Source: Phycisphaerales bacterium (GTDB taxonomy: Bacteria > Planctomycetota > Phycisphaerae > Phycisphaerales > SM1A02). Taken from it: DNA of 64,000 nucleotides. A model generated the notes under the pieces. That model was given only the letters and a program-made list of their open reading frames with translations. It was not told the origin of the DNA and did not search any database. The stretch spans positions 1-64,000 of the forward strand of contig SIAP01000002.1 in assembly GCA_009691725.1 (NCBI GenBank), in the 5' to 3' direction. Positions within the stretch are counted from its first letter, which is position 1. The number at the start of each line of letters is the position of its first letter. Positions 51,028 to 60,204 of the stretch are shown one piece after another. A program made the position numbers and the translations under genes.

Positions 51028-51690
51028 ATGCCACTGACCAGAGATCAACTTGCAAAGCGCGCCGCGCAAGAATTGCGAGATGGTTTCTATGTCAATCTCG
51101 GAATCGGTATCCCAACTCTTGTCGCCAATCACGTGCCCCCGGATATGACAGTCTGGTTGCAGTCCGAAAATGGACTGCTTGGAATGGGTGCATTTCCAAC
51201 CGATGATGCCGTCGATGCAGACTTGATCAACGCCGGAAAACAGACTGTCACGGGAGTCCCAGGGCATTCCTTCTTCTCGAGTGCCGACAGTTTCGGCATG
51301 ATTCGCGGTGGCCACATCGACCTCGCCATCCTTGGCGCAATGGAAGTATCGCAGGAGGGCGATCTGGCGAATTGGATGATTCCGGGAAAACTCATCAAGG
51401 GAATGGGTGGTGCGATGGATCTCGTGGCGGGAGTTCGCAGGCGGATCGTGGTGATGGAACACAACAACAAACGTGGCGACGCAAAGATCATTCCATCGTG
51501 CACACTTCCGTTGACTGGGAAACACTGCGTCGACATGCTCATCACCGACCTCTGCGTGATGGAAATGGATGAACACTCGAATCGTTTCGTGCTGACGGAA
51601 GTCGCCCCGGGCACTTCCGTCGACGAGATCCGCGCCAAGACCACCGCAGAATTCAGAGTCGCACAGAAAGTGACTCAGATCGGACTCTGA
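51028..51690 (+). CDS. scoB: 3-oxoacid CoA-transferase, subunit B
   Basis: A 220-residue beta subunit of a two-subunit CoA-transferase. The active-site Glu is Glu47 in LQSENGLLGMG, and the Gly-rich VNLGIGIPTLV and MGGAMDLVAG are typical of this family. It transfers CoA between succinyl-CoA and acetoacetate or similar acids. The alpha subunit gene normally lies directly upstream, but here an aldehyde dehydrogenase is there instead, and no alpha subunit is in the window. The DUF1080 gene follows one base after the stop. Confidence 0.88.
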   Translation: MPLTRDQLAKRAAQELRDGFYVNLGIGIPTLVANHVPPDMTVWLQSENGLLGMGAFPTDDAVDADLINAGKQTVTGVPGHSFFSSADSFGMIRGGHIDLAILGAMEVSQEGDLANWMIPGKLIKGMGGAMDLVAGVRRRIVVMEHNNKRGDAKIIPSCTLPLTGKHCVDMLITDLCVMEMDEHSNRFVLTEVAPGTSVDEIRAKTTAEFRVAQKVTQIGL

Positions 51691-51691
51691 C

Positions 51692-53035
51692 ATGATCATC
51701 ACCGCATCACTCTTCGCTTTGCTCACGAGCGCACTGGCTGACGCACTCACTGGCGCCCCGGCGACTCCCCTCTTCAATGGCAAGGATCTCACCGGGTGGG
51801 TCAATGTCAACTGCGACAGCGACACCTTCACCGTGAAGCAGGGCGACGACGGGATCCCGTACATCCTCTGCAGCGGCGTGCCCACCGGCGTCCTTCGCAC
51901 GACGGAGATGTACGAAAACTTCACACTCGAAATGGAGTGGATGCATCAAGAGGAGCCCGGCAACGCAGGGCTTTTTGTTTGGAGCGATGGCGTACCCGCC
52001 AAGGGAGTTCCATTCACGCGCTCAGTCGAAGTGCAGATCATGCTGACGCCCGATGTCAGCGATGACAAAGGGAGGCTGCTCTACACAGGTCAGGGCGACA
52101 TCTTTCCAATTCACGGCGCGGTGATGACCCCTGACCGCCCGCATCCCGCAGGATGGAGTCGCTGCCTACCCGCAGCGAGACTCACAAAGGGCAAGGGAGA
52201 GTGGAATCGCTATCGCGTGACGGCAAATCACGGGCGCATCACACTCGCTGTGAATGGCACAGAGGTCTCTGGAGGAACCAACATCAATCCGCGCAAGGGA
52301 TTCATTTGCCTTGAGAGCGAGGGGACCCCCATTCGGTTTCGCAACATTCAACTCACGCCACTGCCAGATGCGAATCCACCACTCACACCAGAGCAGTGTG
52401 CGCTCGAGCAGGCAGGATTCACGTCTCTGCTGCACCGAGGACTTCCGCAATGGAAAGAAGCGAAGGATCTCGCCGGTCACTGGACTCTCGCCGATGGCAT
52501 TCTGACTTACGACGGAAAGGGAGGAGATTTGTGGAGTACGGAGTCCTTCGGAGACTTCGAACTCATCGTCGACTGGCGATGGCATGGGCAGTCTCAGGGC
52601 ACGATGATGCGACAGCGCATTGGACCCGATGGACGAGATCTCACACGCGCAGATGGCAAACCAGAACTCGTCGAAATCGACGAATGGGATAGCGGGATTT
52701 TTCTGCGTGGCAGTTCCAAGAGCCAAGTCAATATGTGGAACTGGCCCTGTGGAAGTGGTGAGGTGTGGGGATACCGCACGGATGAATCCATGACCCCCGC
52801 AGTCCGCGCCGCATGCACTCCGAGCGTTCGCGCCGATGCTCCGATCGGTTCGTGGAATCGGTTTCAGATTGTCATGCGCGGCGAATCGCTTGCTGTCGAT
52901 CTCAATGCACAAGCAGTCATCGTCAACGCCATCCTCCCAGGGGTTCCGGCGGTCGGTCCAATCGCCATTCAAAGTCACGGATCTGCCGTGCAGTGCACCA
53001 ACATCTTCATTCGTCCCATCAGCGCCGATCGCTAA
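51692..53035 (+). CDS. Exported protein with two DUF1080 domains
   Basis: A 447-residue protein with a signal peptide (1-17). Two DUF1080 (3-keto-disaccharide hydrolase-like) beta-sandwich domains are visible: the first starts LFNGKDLTGWVNVN and has GNAGLFVWSD, the second starts WKEAKDLAGHWTLADG and has WDSGIFLRGSSKSQVNMWN. Members bind or cleave sugars and are abundant in Planctomycetota. The first domain keeps the GW and FVWSD motifs; whether both are active is unclear. Last gene of the ppiase-aldh-scoB unit. Confidence 0.8.
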   Translation: MIITASLFALLTSALADALTGAPATPLFNGKDLTGWVNVNCDSDTFTVKQGDDGIPYILCSGVPTGVLRTTEMYENFTLEMEWMHQEEPGNAGLFVWSDGVPAKGVPFTRSVEVQIMLTPDVSDDKGRLLYTGQGDIFPIHGAVMTPDRPHPAGWSRCLPAARLTKGKGEWNRYRVTANHGRITLAVNGTEVSGGTNINPRKGFICLESEGTPIRFRNIQLTPLPDANPPLTPEQCALEQAGFTSLLHRGLPQWKEAKDLAGHWTLADGILTYDGKGGDLWSTESFGDFELIVDWRWHGQSQGTMMRQRIGPDGRDLTRADGKPELVEIDEWDSGIFLRGSSKSQVNMWNWPCGSGEVWGYRTDESMTPAVRAACTPSVRADAPIGSWNRFQIVMRGESLAVDLNAQAVIVNAILPGVPAVGPIAIQSHGSAVQCTNIFIRPISADR

Positions 53036-53061
53036 TCAGGCGTTTCGCCCGCTCAACAAAC

Positions 53062-54033
53062 TCACTGCTCTTCGACCACTTCTTTGAGACGATGCTTCAT
53101 CTGCGACTTCAATCGTGCCAGAATTGACGAATGCATCTGACTCACTCGGCTCTCTGAAAGGTCGAGCGTCACGCCGATTTCTTTCATCGTGAGTTCTTCG
53201 TAGTAGTAGAGAATCACGATGAGACGCTCGCTTCGAGTGAGACCGCGCGTGAGCAGCACTTGCAAGTCTTGGCGCTGCAGCATCTGAAACGCGTCCATGT
53301 TCGGTGCGTCGCTTGGAACATCGATTTCCCGCGCCTCTCCCGAAGAATCTGCATCGGTCCACTTCTTGTTCAGACTGACGATGCCCACCGGACGAGAGTC
53401 GCGATTGATCTTCTCGAATTCTTCCGAACTCACATCAAGATGCGTCTGCAATTCCTCGTCTGTGGCCGGTCTTCCCTTTTCCATTTCGATCTGCTTTCGC
53501 ACTCGGTCCATACGCGAGGTCCGAGAGCGCACGAGGCGCGGCACCCAATCAAGGTGACGCAATTCGTCGAAGATTGCACCACGGACGCGCTGCGGACAAT
53601 ATGTTTCAAACTTGATTCCCCGCAGTGGGTCGAATGAATCGATGGCGTCCATCAAACCGAAGACGCCAGCTGAAATCAAGTCATCCACATCGACTTCCGA
53701 TGGAAGACGAGTGCGCATGCGTTCTGCTGTGTAGCGAACGAGTGCGTGATACATCAACATCAATTCATTGCGGACTCCGTTGCGTTCCTCAAGGCGCGCG
53801 GGATCATTGCGAAGCGCACCGTATCGCTTCCACAATGCGTCGGCGGTGACCTTGACAGACGTCGTCTTTTCCGCAGATTTTATGGTTGGCTTGGACGCTG
53901 GTTTGGTTTTGGACCGAGCCGTTGCGGATCCAGCAGTCGTTGGAACGACAACTCGAACTGCCCCCCCAACTGCAAGACCAACTGCTCCACCAGTCGTACG
54001 ACGCGGGTCAAACTTGGATTTCACTTTCGTCAT
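53062..54033 (-). CDS. FliA/WhiG-type RNA polymerase sigma factor
   Basis: A 323-residue sigma-70 family factor of the flagellar/sporulation (FliA, SigD, WhiG) group. Region 2 has VDVDDLISAGVFGLMDAIDSFD and a RGIKFETYCPQRVRGAIFDELR stretch typical of FliA. Region 3 and region 4 follow, with VILYYYEELTMKEIGVTLDL and SESRVSQMHSSILARLK as the -35 reader. The first 60 residues are a Lys/Ala/Val-rich extension not seen in FliA. Flagellar genes are not in this window; the role is inferred from the family. Confidence 0.88.
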   Translation of the reverse strand: MTKVKSKFDPRRTTGGAVGLAVGGAVRVVVPTTAGSATARSKTKPASKPTIKSAEKTTSVKVTADALWKRYGALRNDPARLEERNGVRNELMLMYHALVRYTAERMRTRLPSEVDVDDLISAGVFGLMDAIDSFDPLRGIKFETYCPQRVRGAIFDELRHLDWVPRLVRSRTSRMDRVRKQIEMEKGRPATDEELQTHLDVSSEEFEKINRDSRPVGIVSLNKKWTDADSSGEAREIDVPSDAPNMDAFQMLQRQDLQVLLTRGLTRSERLIVILYYYEELTMKEIGVTLDLSESRVSQMHSSILARLKSQMKHRLKEVVEEQ

Positions 54034-54346
54034 CGGGGTCTCTCCTTGACCTGTTCGAACTCATCGACTGCAACATCCTTGTCGCAGTGATCTCCTCACT
54101 CATCCGTGGTGAAGATGGCGAAACTATACAACACGAATAATGAACTCCGCAAGCGATCTCGCCGTTTTCTTGGACCGAGCACCTGCGCGGGTGAGTCCGA
54201 TTTCGATAGAGAGACCAAACTCAAGGGCCGCCGTCGCACGATCAGTCGTGCCGTCATCACCCCAACACCACAAGATGATGGGGCTGGTCCAACTCGAGAT
54301 AACCCCTCTCGCACCGCCACAAAAAGTGCGTAGAATCTTTCTGAGC
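54034..54346. other. Intergenic region between sigma factor and BamD-like gene
   Basis: A 313-base divergent region. On the minus strand TATAGT (54123-54128) is a possible -10 for the sigma gene. On the plus strand TAGAAT (54331-54336), 10 bases before the GTG start, is a possible -10 for the BamD-like gene, though no good -35 is seen. A 72-codon basic open frame from ATG 54115 (MAKLYNTNNELRKRSRRF) is plausible in composition but without family; I cannot support it as a gene. Confidence 0.4.
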
Positions 54347-55609
54347 GTGACGACCCAGCCCAATACTCTCGCGGCAATTCTCCTCGTTGGGGCGATCCTC
54401 GCTCCCACAGTGGCAATTCACGATGACTGTGCGGCGCAGGAAACACTCACACTCTCTGCGGACGACCGCTGGATGCCCCCTGCCGACTCAGATCCTGACG
54501 GGTCTGCAAATCAGCTTCGACAAGCGCAACTCTCGCTCGCACGAGGAGATGCAGCGCGAGCCTACAACCTTGCGTCGGGATGGCTCGATCGGTTTCCAGC
54601 GGATCCGCTTCGAGCTCATGCTCTCCTGCTCAAGGGCGATGCGCTGCTTGCGCAAGGGGATGAATTCAAGGCACTCTACGACTACGAAGAGCTCGTGCGG
54701 CTCTATCCAGGGTCCGATGTTTTCGTCACGGCATTGCAGCGCGAGTTTGATATCGCCAAGGCATATGCAAATGGCCTGCGGAGAAGGTTCATGGGGACCT
54801 TTCGATGGCTCAACGCTGACGAAGAGGCGCAAGAGATCCTGATTCGAACCCAAGAGCGACTGCCTGGAAGTGAATTGGCAGAGCGGGCAGGAATGGAGCT
54901 GGCCGACTTCTATTTCCGCAAGCGAGATCTGCAACTCGCGGCAGATGCATACGACCTTTTCGTGCAAAACTATCCTCGGTCACGACAGGTGGAAAAGGCT
55001 CGATTACGGCTCATTTATTCGCTTTGTGCGGCCTACAGGGGACCACTCTACGACGCACGTGGACTCTTCGAAGCGAGTGCGCGATTGAAAGAATTGCAGG
55101 CCCTCGACCCAATCACCGCGCAGCGCGTTGGAGCGGATGCGCTCCTCGTGAGAATCTACGAGTCCGAGGCATCGAAACTGTTGAGTGAGGCTGGTTGGTA
55201 CGACTACATGGGTGATCCCATTTCGTGCGAGCTGTACATCAGACGACTCCTCGCGAAGTACCCCAAGTCCATCTCCACACTCCTCGCACTCAAACATATT
55301 CCTGTCATCTTCGCCGCCCTTCCACCAGATGTGCAGAAGTCCTGCCCCGACTACGCGGCGCAGCGCAAGGCGCTGTTAGGACTCGAGTGGGACGCAGCAG
55401 CGACCGACATTCCCAAGCTCGACGCGCCACCGACGGGCGGTCCGCATGACGACACGCTGCCGGGGATATTGCCGGGGATATTGCCGGGGATACAGCCTGG
55501 CATTCCAGCCGAAATCCCAGCCGAAATCCCAACCGAAATCCCAGCCGGAATCCCAGCCGACCCTCGTGCAGAGCCTGCGCCGAGTGCGCCCCCGGGAGGA
55601 AACCAGTGA
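54347..55609 (+). CDS. BamD-like TPR protein with repeat-built tail
   Basis: A 420-residue exported protein starting at GTG 54347. The N-terminus has a signal-like helix; TPR-like helices run through the middle (AYNLASGWLDRFPADPLRAH, ADFYFRKRDLQLAADAYDLF), as in BamD/YfiO outer-membrane assembly lipoproteins. No lipobox is evident in this start. Near the C-terminus a string of ILPG and IPAE units (372-403) comes from 12-base repeats. It overlaps lptE by four bases, which supports a role in outer-membrane assembly. Confidence 0.7.
   Translation: MTTQPNTLAAILLVGAILAPTVAIHDDCAAQETLTLSADDRWMPPADSDPDGSANQLRQAQLSLARGDAARAYNLASGWLDRFPADPLRAHALLLKGDALLAQGDEFKALYDYEELVRLYPGSDVFVTALQREFDIAKAYANGLRRRFMGTFRWLNADEEAQEILIRTQERLPGSELAERAGMELADFYFRKRDLQLAADAYDLFVQNYPRSRQVEKARLRLIYSLCAAYRGPLYDARGLFEASARLKELQALDPITAQRVGADALLVRIYESEASKLLSEAGWYDYMGDPISCELYIRRLLAKYPKSISTLLALKHIPVIFAALPPDVQKSCPDYAAQRKALLGLEWDAAATDIPKLDAPPTGGPHDDTLPGILPGILPGIQPGIPAEIPAEIPTEIPAGIPADPRAEPAPSAPPGGNQ
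55460..55555 (+). repeat. 12-base tandem repeat, about 8 units in two families, in frame
   Basis: Three units of CCGGGGATATTG or close variants, one transition unit and four of GCCGAAATCCCA or variants, contiguous and in frame, encoding ILPG and IPAE repeats. Confidence 0.92.
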
Positions 55610-56157
55610 CAACAACGTCGTTCACTCGCTCAACCCTGAGGGTCTCCCTCGCAGCGCTCTGCGTTTCGCAACTGGTTTGGTTCTCGTTGGGGTGCGATTC
55701 GACCAATGTCGGCGGGTATTCCCACGGCAACCTCTACTCGTCGAACTACCGCTCCATCGCAGTTCCCATCTTCAAGAATTCCAGCAGCGATCGCGCCATC
55801 CCGTTCCAACTGGCAGACGCGCTGGTCAAAGAGGTGGAGTCGGCGACTCCCTACAAGATCTCTGGGGAGGGTCGAGCCGACACGGTCCTCAGAGGCACCA
55901 TCACCAAAGTTGAGCTGCGGATGCTCTCCCAGAGCGTTGCGACTAAGCTCACCGAGGAAATGGCGCTCAATGTCACGGTGGACTACGAGTGGATCGACAT
56001 GCGTACTGGGAAACCGATCATTTCGCGGTCGGGAGTGCTCTCGAGTGCCGTGTTTGTTGCAAGTCTCCCCAATAATCAGCCGATTGATCTTGGGCGATTC
56101 GCAGTCGCGCAGCAGTTGGCGCGGGATATAGTCGCGAGCCTGCAGTGCGACTGGTAG
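55606..56157 (+). CDS. lptE: LptE-like LPS assembly lipoprotein
   Basis: A 183-residue outer-membrane lipoprotein (lipobox SLGC, Cys30). The core YRSIAVPIFKNSSSDRAIPF and ADALVKEVESATPYKIS, then VLRGTITKVEL, matches the LptE family, which plugs LptD and moves LPS to the cell surface. The gene starts with GTG inside the previous stop (GTGA). It implies an LPS-bearing outer membrane. The ftsH gene follows after 118 bases. Confidence 0.8.
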   Translation: MTTTSFTRSTLRVSLAALCVSQLVWFSLGCDSTNVGGYSHGNLYSSNYRSIAVPIFKNSSSDRAIPFQLADALVKEVESATPYKISGEGRADTVLRGTITKVELRMLSQSVATKLTEEMALNVTVDYEWIDMRTGKPIISRSGVLSSAVFVASLPNNQPIDLGRFAVAQQLARDIVASLQCDW

Positions 56158-56275
56158 CAAACGAAGGACAATGCGAACACGCAGTTGGCCAGATGATCAG
56201 TCAATGCACTGAAATGGTTGGGGACTGGTTGGGACTGGTTCGTTGGAACGACACGCTTGGAATGAACGACGACTC

Positions 56276-58324
56276 ATGACACACGACAACGACGGACAGA
56301 ATTCGGATCGCAACACAACGGGCAAGCCCAAGGGCGATGGCACACTTCCACCGCAGCCTCCAAAGATGCGGCGACAATTCATGACATGGATCTTGCTGTT
56401 GGCGTTGATCGCAGTCATATGGACGGTGCTCACGAGCACCTCGCAACGCGGCGAAGCGATCCCAACTCCGCAGGAATTTTTCGTCCTCGCCAAGGAGGGA
56501 TTTTTCGAACCCGCATCGGTCGTGATTCAAGATGACAAGTTGATGGCGACGCTCTCAAAGTCCCTCCCCGGCGCATCGGAACGATCGGGACAGAAGGGTG
56601 GGCAAGTCTGGGTTCGCATCATTCCTGGCGATTACGACTGGGTTCGGGGGCAGCTCACAACTGCGGGCGTGAAGTGGCAGGAGCAGGTTGGTCAAAGCGT
56701 GTTCGTGCAGTTGCTGCTCACACTCGTGCCGACGCTCTTGATTCTTGCGGTCCTGTGGTTCCTGATCGCACGGGGAATGCGCAATGCAGCAGGTGGCGGT
56801 CCAGGCGGAATGCTCGGATCGTTTGGCAAGAGCCGTCATCGCGTGACCAACAAAGAGAATGTCAAGATCACTTTCAACGATGTCGCGGGTGTTGAAGAAG
56901 CGAAGGACGAGGTGCAAGAGATCGTTGAGTTCCTCAAGAACCCCAAGCGATTCAGCAAGCTCGGCGGACGAATTCCCCGTGGCGTGTTGTTGTCCGGTCA
57001 GCCAGGATGTGGCAAGACGCTGCTTGCAAAGGCCATCGCAGGCGAGGCCGATGTCCCCTTCTTCTCAATCTCGGGATCGGACTTCGTTGAGATGTTCGTT
57101 GGCGTTGGCGCAAGTCGCGTTCGCGATCTCTTCAAGCAGGCGAAGGACAATTCGCCCTGCATCATCTTCCTTGACGAAATCGACGCCGTGGGTCGACGAC
57201 GAGGCGGCGGTTTTTCGTCGGGCGGACACGATGAACGCGAACAGACCCTCAATGCGATCCTCGTCGAGATGGATGGATTCGAGGCGAACGATCAGATCAT
57301 CGTGATCGCCGCAACGAATCGCCCCGATGTGCTTGATCCTGCGCTCACCAGACCCGGTCGATTTGACCGTCAAGTCGCAGTCCCCCTGCCTGATGTGCGT
57401 GGTCGCACCCAGATCCTGGCGGTGCATGCCCGCAAGGTCAAGATGGGACCCGATGTCACTCTCGAGCGGCTTGCGCGAGGAACTCCGATGTTCTCTGGCG
57501 CTGATCTTGCAGCGATCATCAACGAGGCTGCGATCATCGCAACGATGGCAGAGAAAGACTTCGTCGAGATGACGGATCTCGAGGAGGCGCGCGACAAGGT
57601 GCGATTCGGTCGCGCGAACAAGAGTCGCAAGATCGAACAAGACGAGCGCGTTGCCACGGCCTATCACGAGGCTGGTCATGCGGTCCTGCAAGTGCTCCTC
57701 GCAGATGCGGATCCGCTGCACAAGGTCACCATTGTTCCGCGCGGTCAGGCGATGGGCGCAACCTTCAGCCTTCCCGAAAAGGACCGCTACGGATACTCGA
57801 GGAAGCACCTGCTCGCCACAATGCGTGTGCTCTGCGGTGGGCGCATTGCCGAGGAGCGCAAGACATCGGACATTTCCAGTGGCGCATCGATGGACATCAA
57901 GATGGCGACTGCCTATGCGCGCACCATGGTGCTGCAGTGGGGAATGTCTGATCGACTTGGATTTGTGAACTATTCCTCGGCAGATGATCGCGAGTCGTTC
58001 ATCCCAGAGAAAGACTATTCACCCGAGACGGCGCGGGTCATCGACGAGGAGGTTCGCAAGCTCATCGATGGTGCATACGCCGAGGCGACGCGGCTGGTGA
58101 ATGAGAATTGGACGCCGATCGCTGCGGTGGCTGAAGCGCTGCTCAATGTGGAGACGCTCTCGAAAGATGATGTTGACCGAATCATGCGTGGAGAAGTCTT
58201 CGAGCGTCCATCGATCGCTGAATTGCTGCAACGAGAGATACCAAAGCCCGCGGTGACTCAGCCCACACCCGCCAAGTCCGAGCCGGAGGAGTTGCCTCCG
58301 GGAGCACTGGCGAATCCTGCGTAA
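56276..58324 (+). CDS. ftsH: ATP-dependent zinc metalloprotease FtsH
   Basis: A 682-residue membrane-anchored AAA+ protease for quality control of inner-membrane and regulatory proteins. Two membrane helices lie at 37-52 and 144-165, with a periplasmic loop between. Walker A is GQPGCGKT (241-248), Walker B is [12 protein letters not shown], the second region of homology is [18 protein letters not shown], and the zinc motif HEAGH is at 464-468. The C-terminus is Pro-rich. ATG 56276 is preferred over TTG 56243. Two direct 10-base repeats (GGGACTGGTT) lie just upstream at 56221-56240. Confidence 0.96.
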   Translation: MTHDNDGQNSDRNTTGKPKGDGTLPPQPPKMRRQFMTWILLLALIAVIWTVLTSTSQRGEAIPTPQEFFVLAKEGFFEPASVVIQDDKLMATLSKSLPGASERSGQKGGQVWVRIIPGDYDWVRGQLTTAGVKWQEQVGQSVFVQLLLTLVPTLLILAVLWFLIARGMRNAAGGGPGGMLGSFGKSRHRVTNKENVKITFNDVAGVEEAKDEVQEIVEFLKNPKRFSKLGGRIPRGVLLSGQPGCGKTLLAKAIAGEADVPFFSISGSDFVEMFVGVGASRVRDLFKQAKDNSPCIIFLDEIDAVGRRRGGGFSSGGHDEREQTLNAILVEMDGFEANDQIIVIAATNRPDVLDPALTRPGRFDRQVAVPLPDVRGRTQILAVHARKVKMGPDVTLERLARGTPMFSGADLAAIINEAAIIATMAEKDFVEMTDLEEARDKVRFGRANKSRKIEQDERVATAYHEAGHAVLQVLLADADPLHKVTIVPRGQAMGATFSLPEKDRYGYSRKHLLATMRVLCGGRIAEERKTSDISSGASMDIKMATAYARTMVLQWGMSDRLGFVNYSSADDRESFIPEKDYSPETARVIDEEVRKLIDGAYAEATRLVNENWTPIAAVAEALLNVETLSKDDVDRIMRGEVFERPSIAELLQREIPKPAVTQPTPAKSEPEELPPGALANPA

Positions 58325-58345
58325 GACGCGTGCCTCCACTCCCCG

Positions 58346-59686
58346 TCACTCAGCGATCATCCGCTTTGATCGAAGCAGGTGGTGGTAATGCTGTGCGAAT
58401 CGGTGCGCCTCATCACGAATGGCCTGACAGAGTTTGAGCGCGGGATTTGTGCGCCCCAGTCGCAGCGGTTCGGTGGCGCCATTGCGATAGATGAGTTCCT
58501 CTTTCTTGGCGAGCCCGATGACGAGTGGAGGTTTGACGCGCAACGACATGAACGCATCCATCGCTGCACTCAATTGACCCGCGCCGCCGTCAATCAGGAT
58601 GAGGTCTGGATAGAGTTCCTGCCCCGCTCCTGCGTCGCGATAACGGCGAGAGACGACCTCTCGAATGGCCATGAAATCATCGTTCGATGCAGTGCGGATC
58701 CGGTAGCGACGGTAGCCATCCTTGAAGGGTCGACCATCGATGAAGCACACCTTGCTGGCAACAGTCTCGTCTCCTTGGAGGTGCGCGATGTCGATCGCTT
58801 CGAGACAGCGAATTGGCGCGGATGAGTTCAACGCGCGCTGCAGCGCAACCAGACCATCTGCTGGATTCTGAATCAGCGACGTGACTTCTGGTTGCCAGTC
58901 AAACTCGCCATCGCGACCGCGCCGTTCGCGCTCATCGAGTTTCTCAATCGCGCGAATCTGATCGCGCAGAACGGCAGCGCGCTCAAAGTGTTGCGCCGTT
59001 GACGCTTCGGCCATTTCCCGTTGCAGGTCTCTCAGCATCGCACTGCGTTTGCTCGACAGGAACCGAAGGAACCGCTCGATGTCTTCGCGATAGGCAGCGG
59101 GTGTGATGCGATTCGCGCAGGGTGCCGAGCACTGGTCGATCGCATGCAACAAACAGGGGCGAAATCGACGGTTCTGCGGATCATCGGAGCAAATCGCGAG
59201 CTCGCAGGTTCGATACTGAAAGACACGCTGAAGAATCTGCACAGCGTGACGGAGCGAGCCACCACTGACAAATGGTCCGAGGATTCGCGCGCCGCGAAAT
59301 CGCTCCTCTTGCGGATCTCGCGTCACGAACACTCCCGGAAACTCATCACGCATGGTGATCGCGAGATATGGAAAACTCTTGCCGTCGAGAAGGGCCTCAT
59401 TGAATTGAGGCTGGAGATCCTTCACGAGCCGCGCCTCCATCAAGAGCGCCTCCCACTCACCCTCGCACGCGATGACTTCGAAGTCGTGAATCAGTGCAAC
59501 CAGCGGCTGCTTCCGCACTCCAAGGTCCGTGCTCGGCAAGAAGTACGAACTCACTCGATCGGGCAAGCGAAGCGCCTTCCCAACATAAAGAACCCGATCT
59601 TCTCGGTCTTTCATGAGATAGACGCCGGGCACGACGGGGAGCGCCCGTGCTTTCTTTAGCAATTGCTCAATACAATTTCCGTCCAT
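58346..59686 (-). CDS. uvrC: UvrC-like nuclease without helix-hairpin-helix tail
   Basis: A 446-residue excinuclease subunit C homologue. GIY-YIG nuclease at 20-90 (VPGVYLMKDREDRVLYVGKA), four Cys of the Fe-S cluster (CELAIC, CLLHAIDQCSAPC), UVR motif (EMAEASTAQHFERAAVLRDQ) and the RNase H-like C-terminal nuclease (DLILIDGGAGQLSAA). Ordinary UvrC runs to about 600 residues with a tandem HhH domain; this one stops just after the nuclease (HHLLRSKRMIAE). It could still make incisions but should bind damaged DNA differently. Convergent with ftsH. Confidence 0.85.
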   Translation of the reverse strand: MDGNCIEQLLKKARALPVVPGVYLMKDREDRVLYVGKALRLPDRVSSYFLPSTDLGVRKQPLVALIHDFEVIACEGEWEALLMEARLVKDLQPQFNEALLDGKSFPYLAITMRDEFPGVFVTRDPQEERFRGARILGPFVSGGSLRHAVQILQRVFQYRTCELAICSDDPQNRRFRPCLLHAIDQCSAPCANRITPAAYREDIERFLRFLSSKRSAMLRDLQREMAEASTAQHFERAAVLRDQIRAIEKLDERERRGRDGEFDWQPEVTSLIQNPADGLVALQRALNSSAPIRCLEAIDIAHLQGDETVASKVCFIDGRPFKDGYRRYRIRTASNDDFMAIREVVSRRYRDAGAGQELYPDLILIDGGAGQLSAAMDAFMSLRVKPPLVIGLAKKEELIYRNGATEPLRLGRTNPALKLCQAIRDEAHRFAQHYHHLLRSKRMIAE

Positions 59687-59700
59687 TTCGTTGAATCGTA

Positions 59701-59729
59701 GTGAACTCGCCCCGTTGAACCGTTATACT
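59701..59729 (+). promoter_or_regulatory. Candidate promoter of the Cys-rich lipoprotein gene
   Basis: A clear -10 box TATACT (59724-59729) lies 46 bases before the ATG. The hexamer 17 bases upstream is GTGAAC, a poor -35 match, so activity may need an activator or extended contacts. Confidence 0.35.
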
Positions 59730-59774
59730 GTTTTCACGTGTATCGATCTTTTACCTCTTTTTGGAGTCCAAATC

Positions 59775-60065
59775 ATGAAGCGTTTCACACTCATCGCCGG
59801 TAGTGCTCTTCTCCTCGCTCTCTCTGCATGCAACACCAACAAGGACACCGCAGCTCCTGGCGCAGTTAGCGGCAGCTCATGCTGTGCCACCAAAACCGCA
59901 GCATGCTGCAAGGAAAGCAAGGCAGCGACTTGCGATGCGAAGGCAGCAGTGGTTGCTCCAGCATCACCAGGCGCAGTCAGCGGAACCAAGACCGATTGCG
60001 GCACCAAGAGCGGATGCTCGAAGTCTGCAACGGGCTGCCCAATGTCTGGCAAGACCAACGGCTGA
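59775..60065 (+). CDS. Small Cys-rich lipoprotein
   Basis: A 96-residue lipoprotein (lipobox LALSAC, Cys20). The mature part is Cys- and Lys-rich, with CC pairs and a duplicated PGAVSG motif (PGAVSGSSCCAT and PGAVSGTKTDCG). At least eleven Cys residues suggest metal binding or a disulfide-rich fold. The family is unknown. It has its own -10 box and a strong intrinsic terminator, so it is an independent small gene, possibly highly expressed. Confidence 0.75.
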   Translation: MKRFTLIAGSALLLALSACNTNKDTAAPGAVSGSSCCATKTAACCKESKAATCDAKAAVVAPASPGAVSGTKTDCGTKSGCSKSATGCPMSGKTNG

Positions 60066-60095
60066 TCGCATCGTTCGAAACGCTTGATTCAATAG

Positions 60096-60133
60096 ACCGC
60101 AGAGCCCGATCACTTCGGGTTCTGCGGTTTTCT
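60096..60133 (+). terminator. Rho-independent terminator of the Cys-rich lipoprotein gene
   Basis: A 14-base-pair stem, ACCGCAGAGCCCGA pairing with TCGGGTTCTGCGGT (one G-T pair), with a 5-base loop (60110-60114), followed by a T-rich run TTTCTT. This is the clearest intrinsic terminator in the window. It lies 31 bases after the stop. Confidence 0.9.
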
Positions 60134-60204
60134 TGTGTCGTGTGGGAGTGCCGTCGTCGCAGCGGCTTCTGTGCGGCATCACCACTCGCTACTATTGGTT
60201 CGTC

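Noticed and set aside
54106-54333. Small basic open frame in the sigma-BamD intergenic region
   Set aside because: No start signal, family or coupling to a neighbour supports it.
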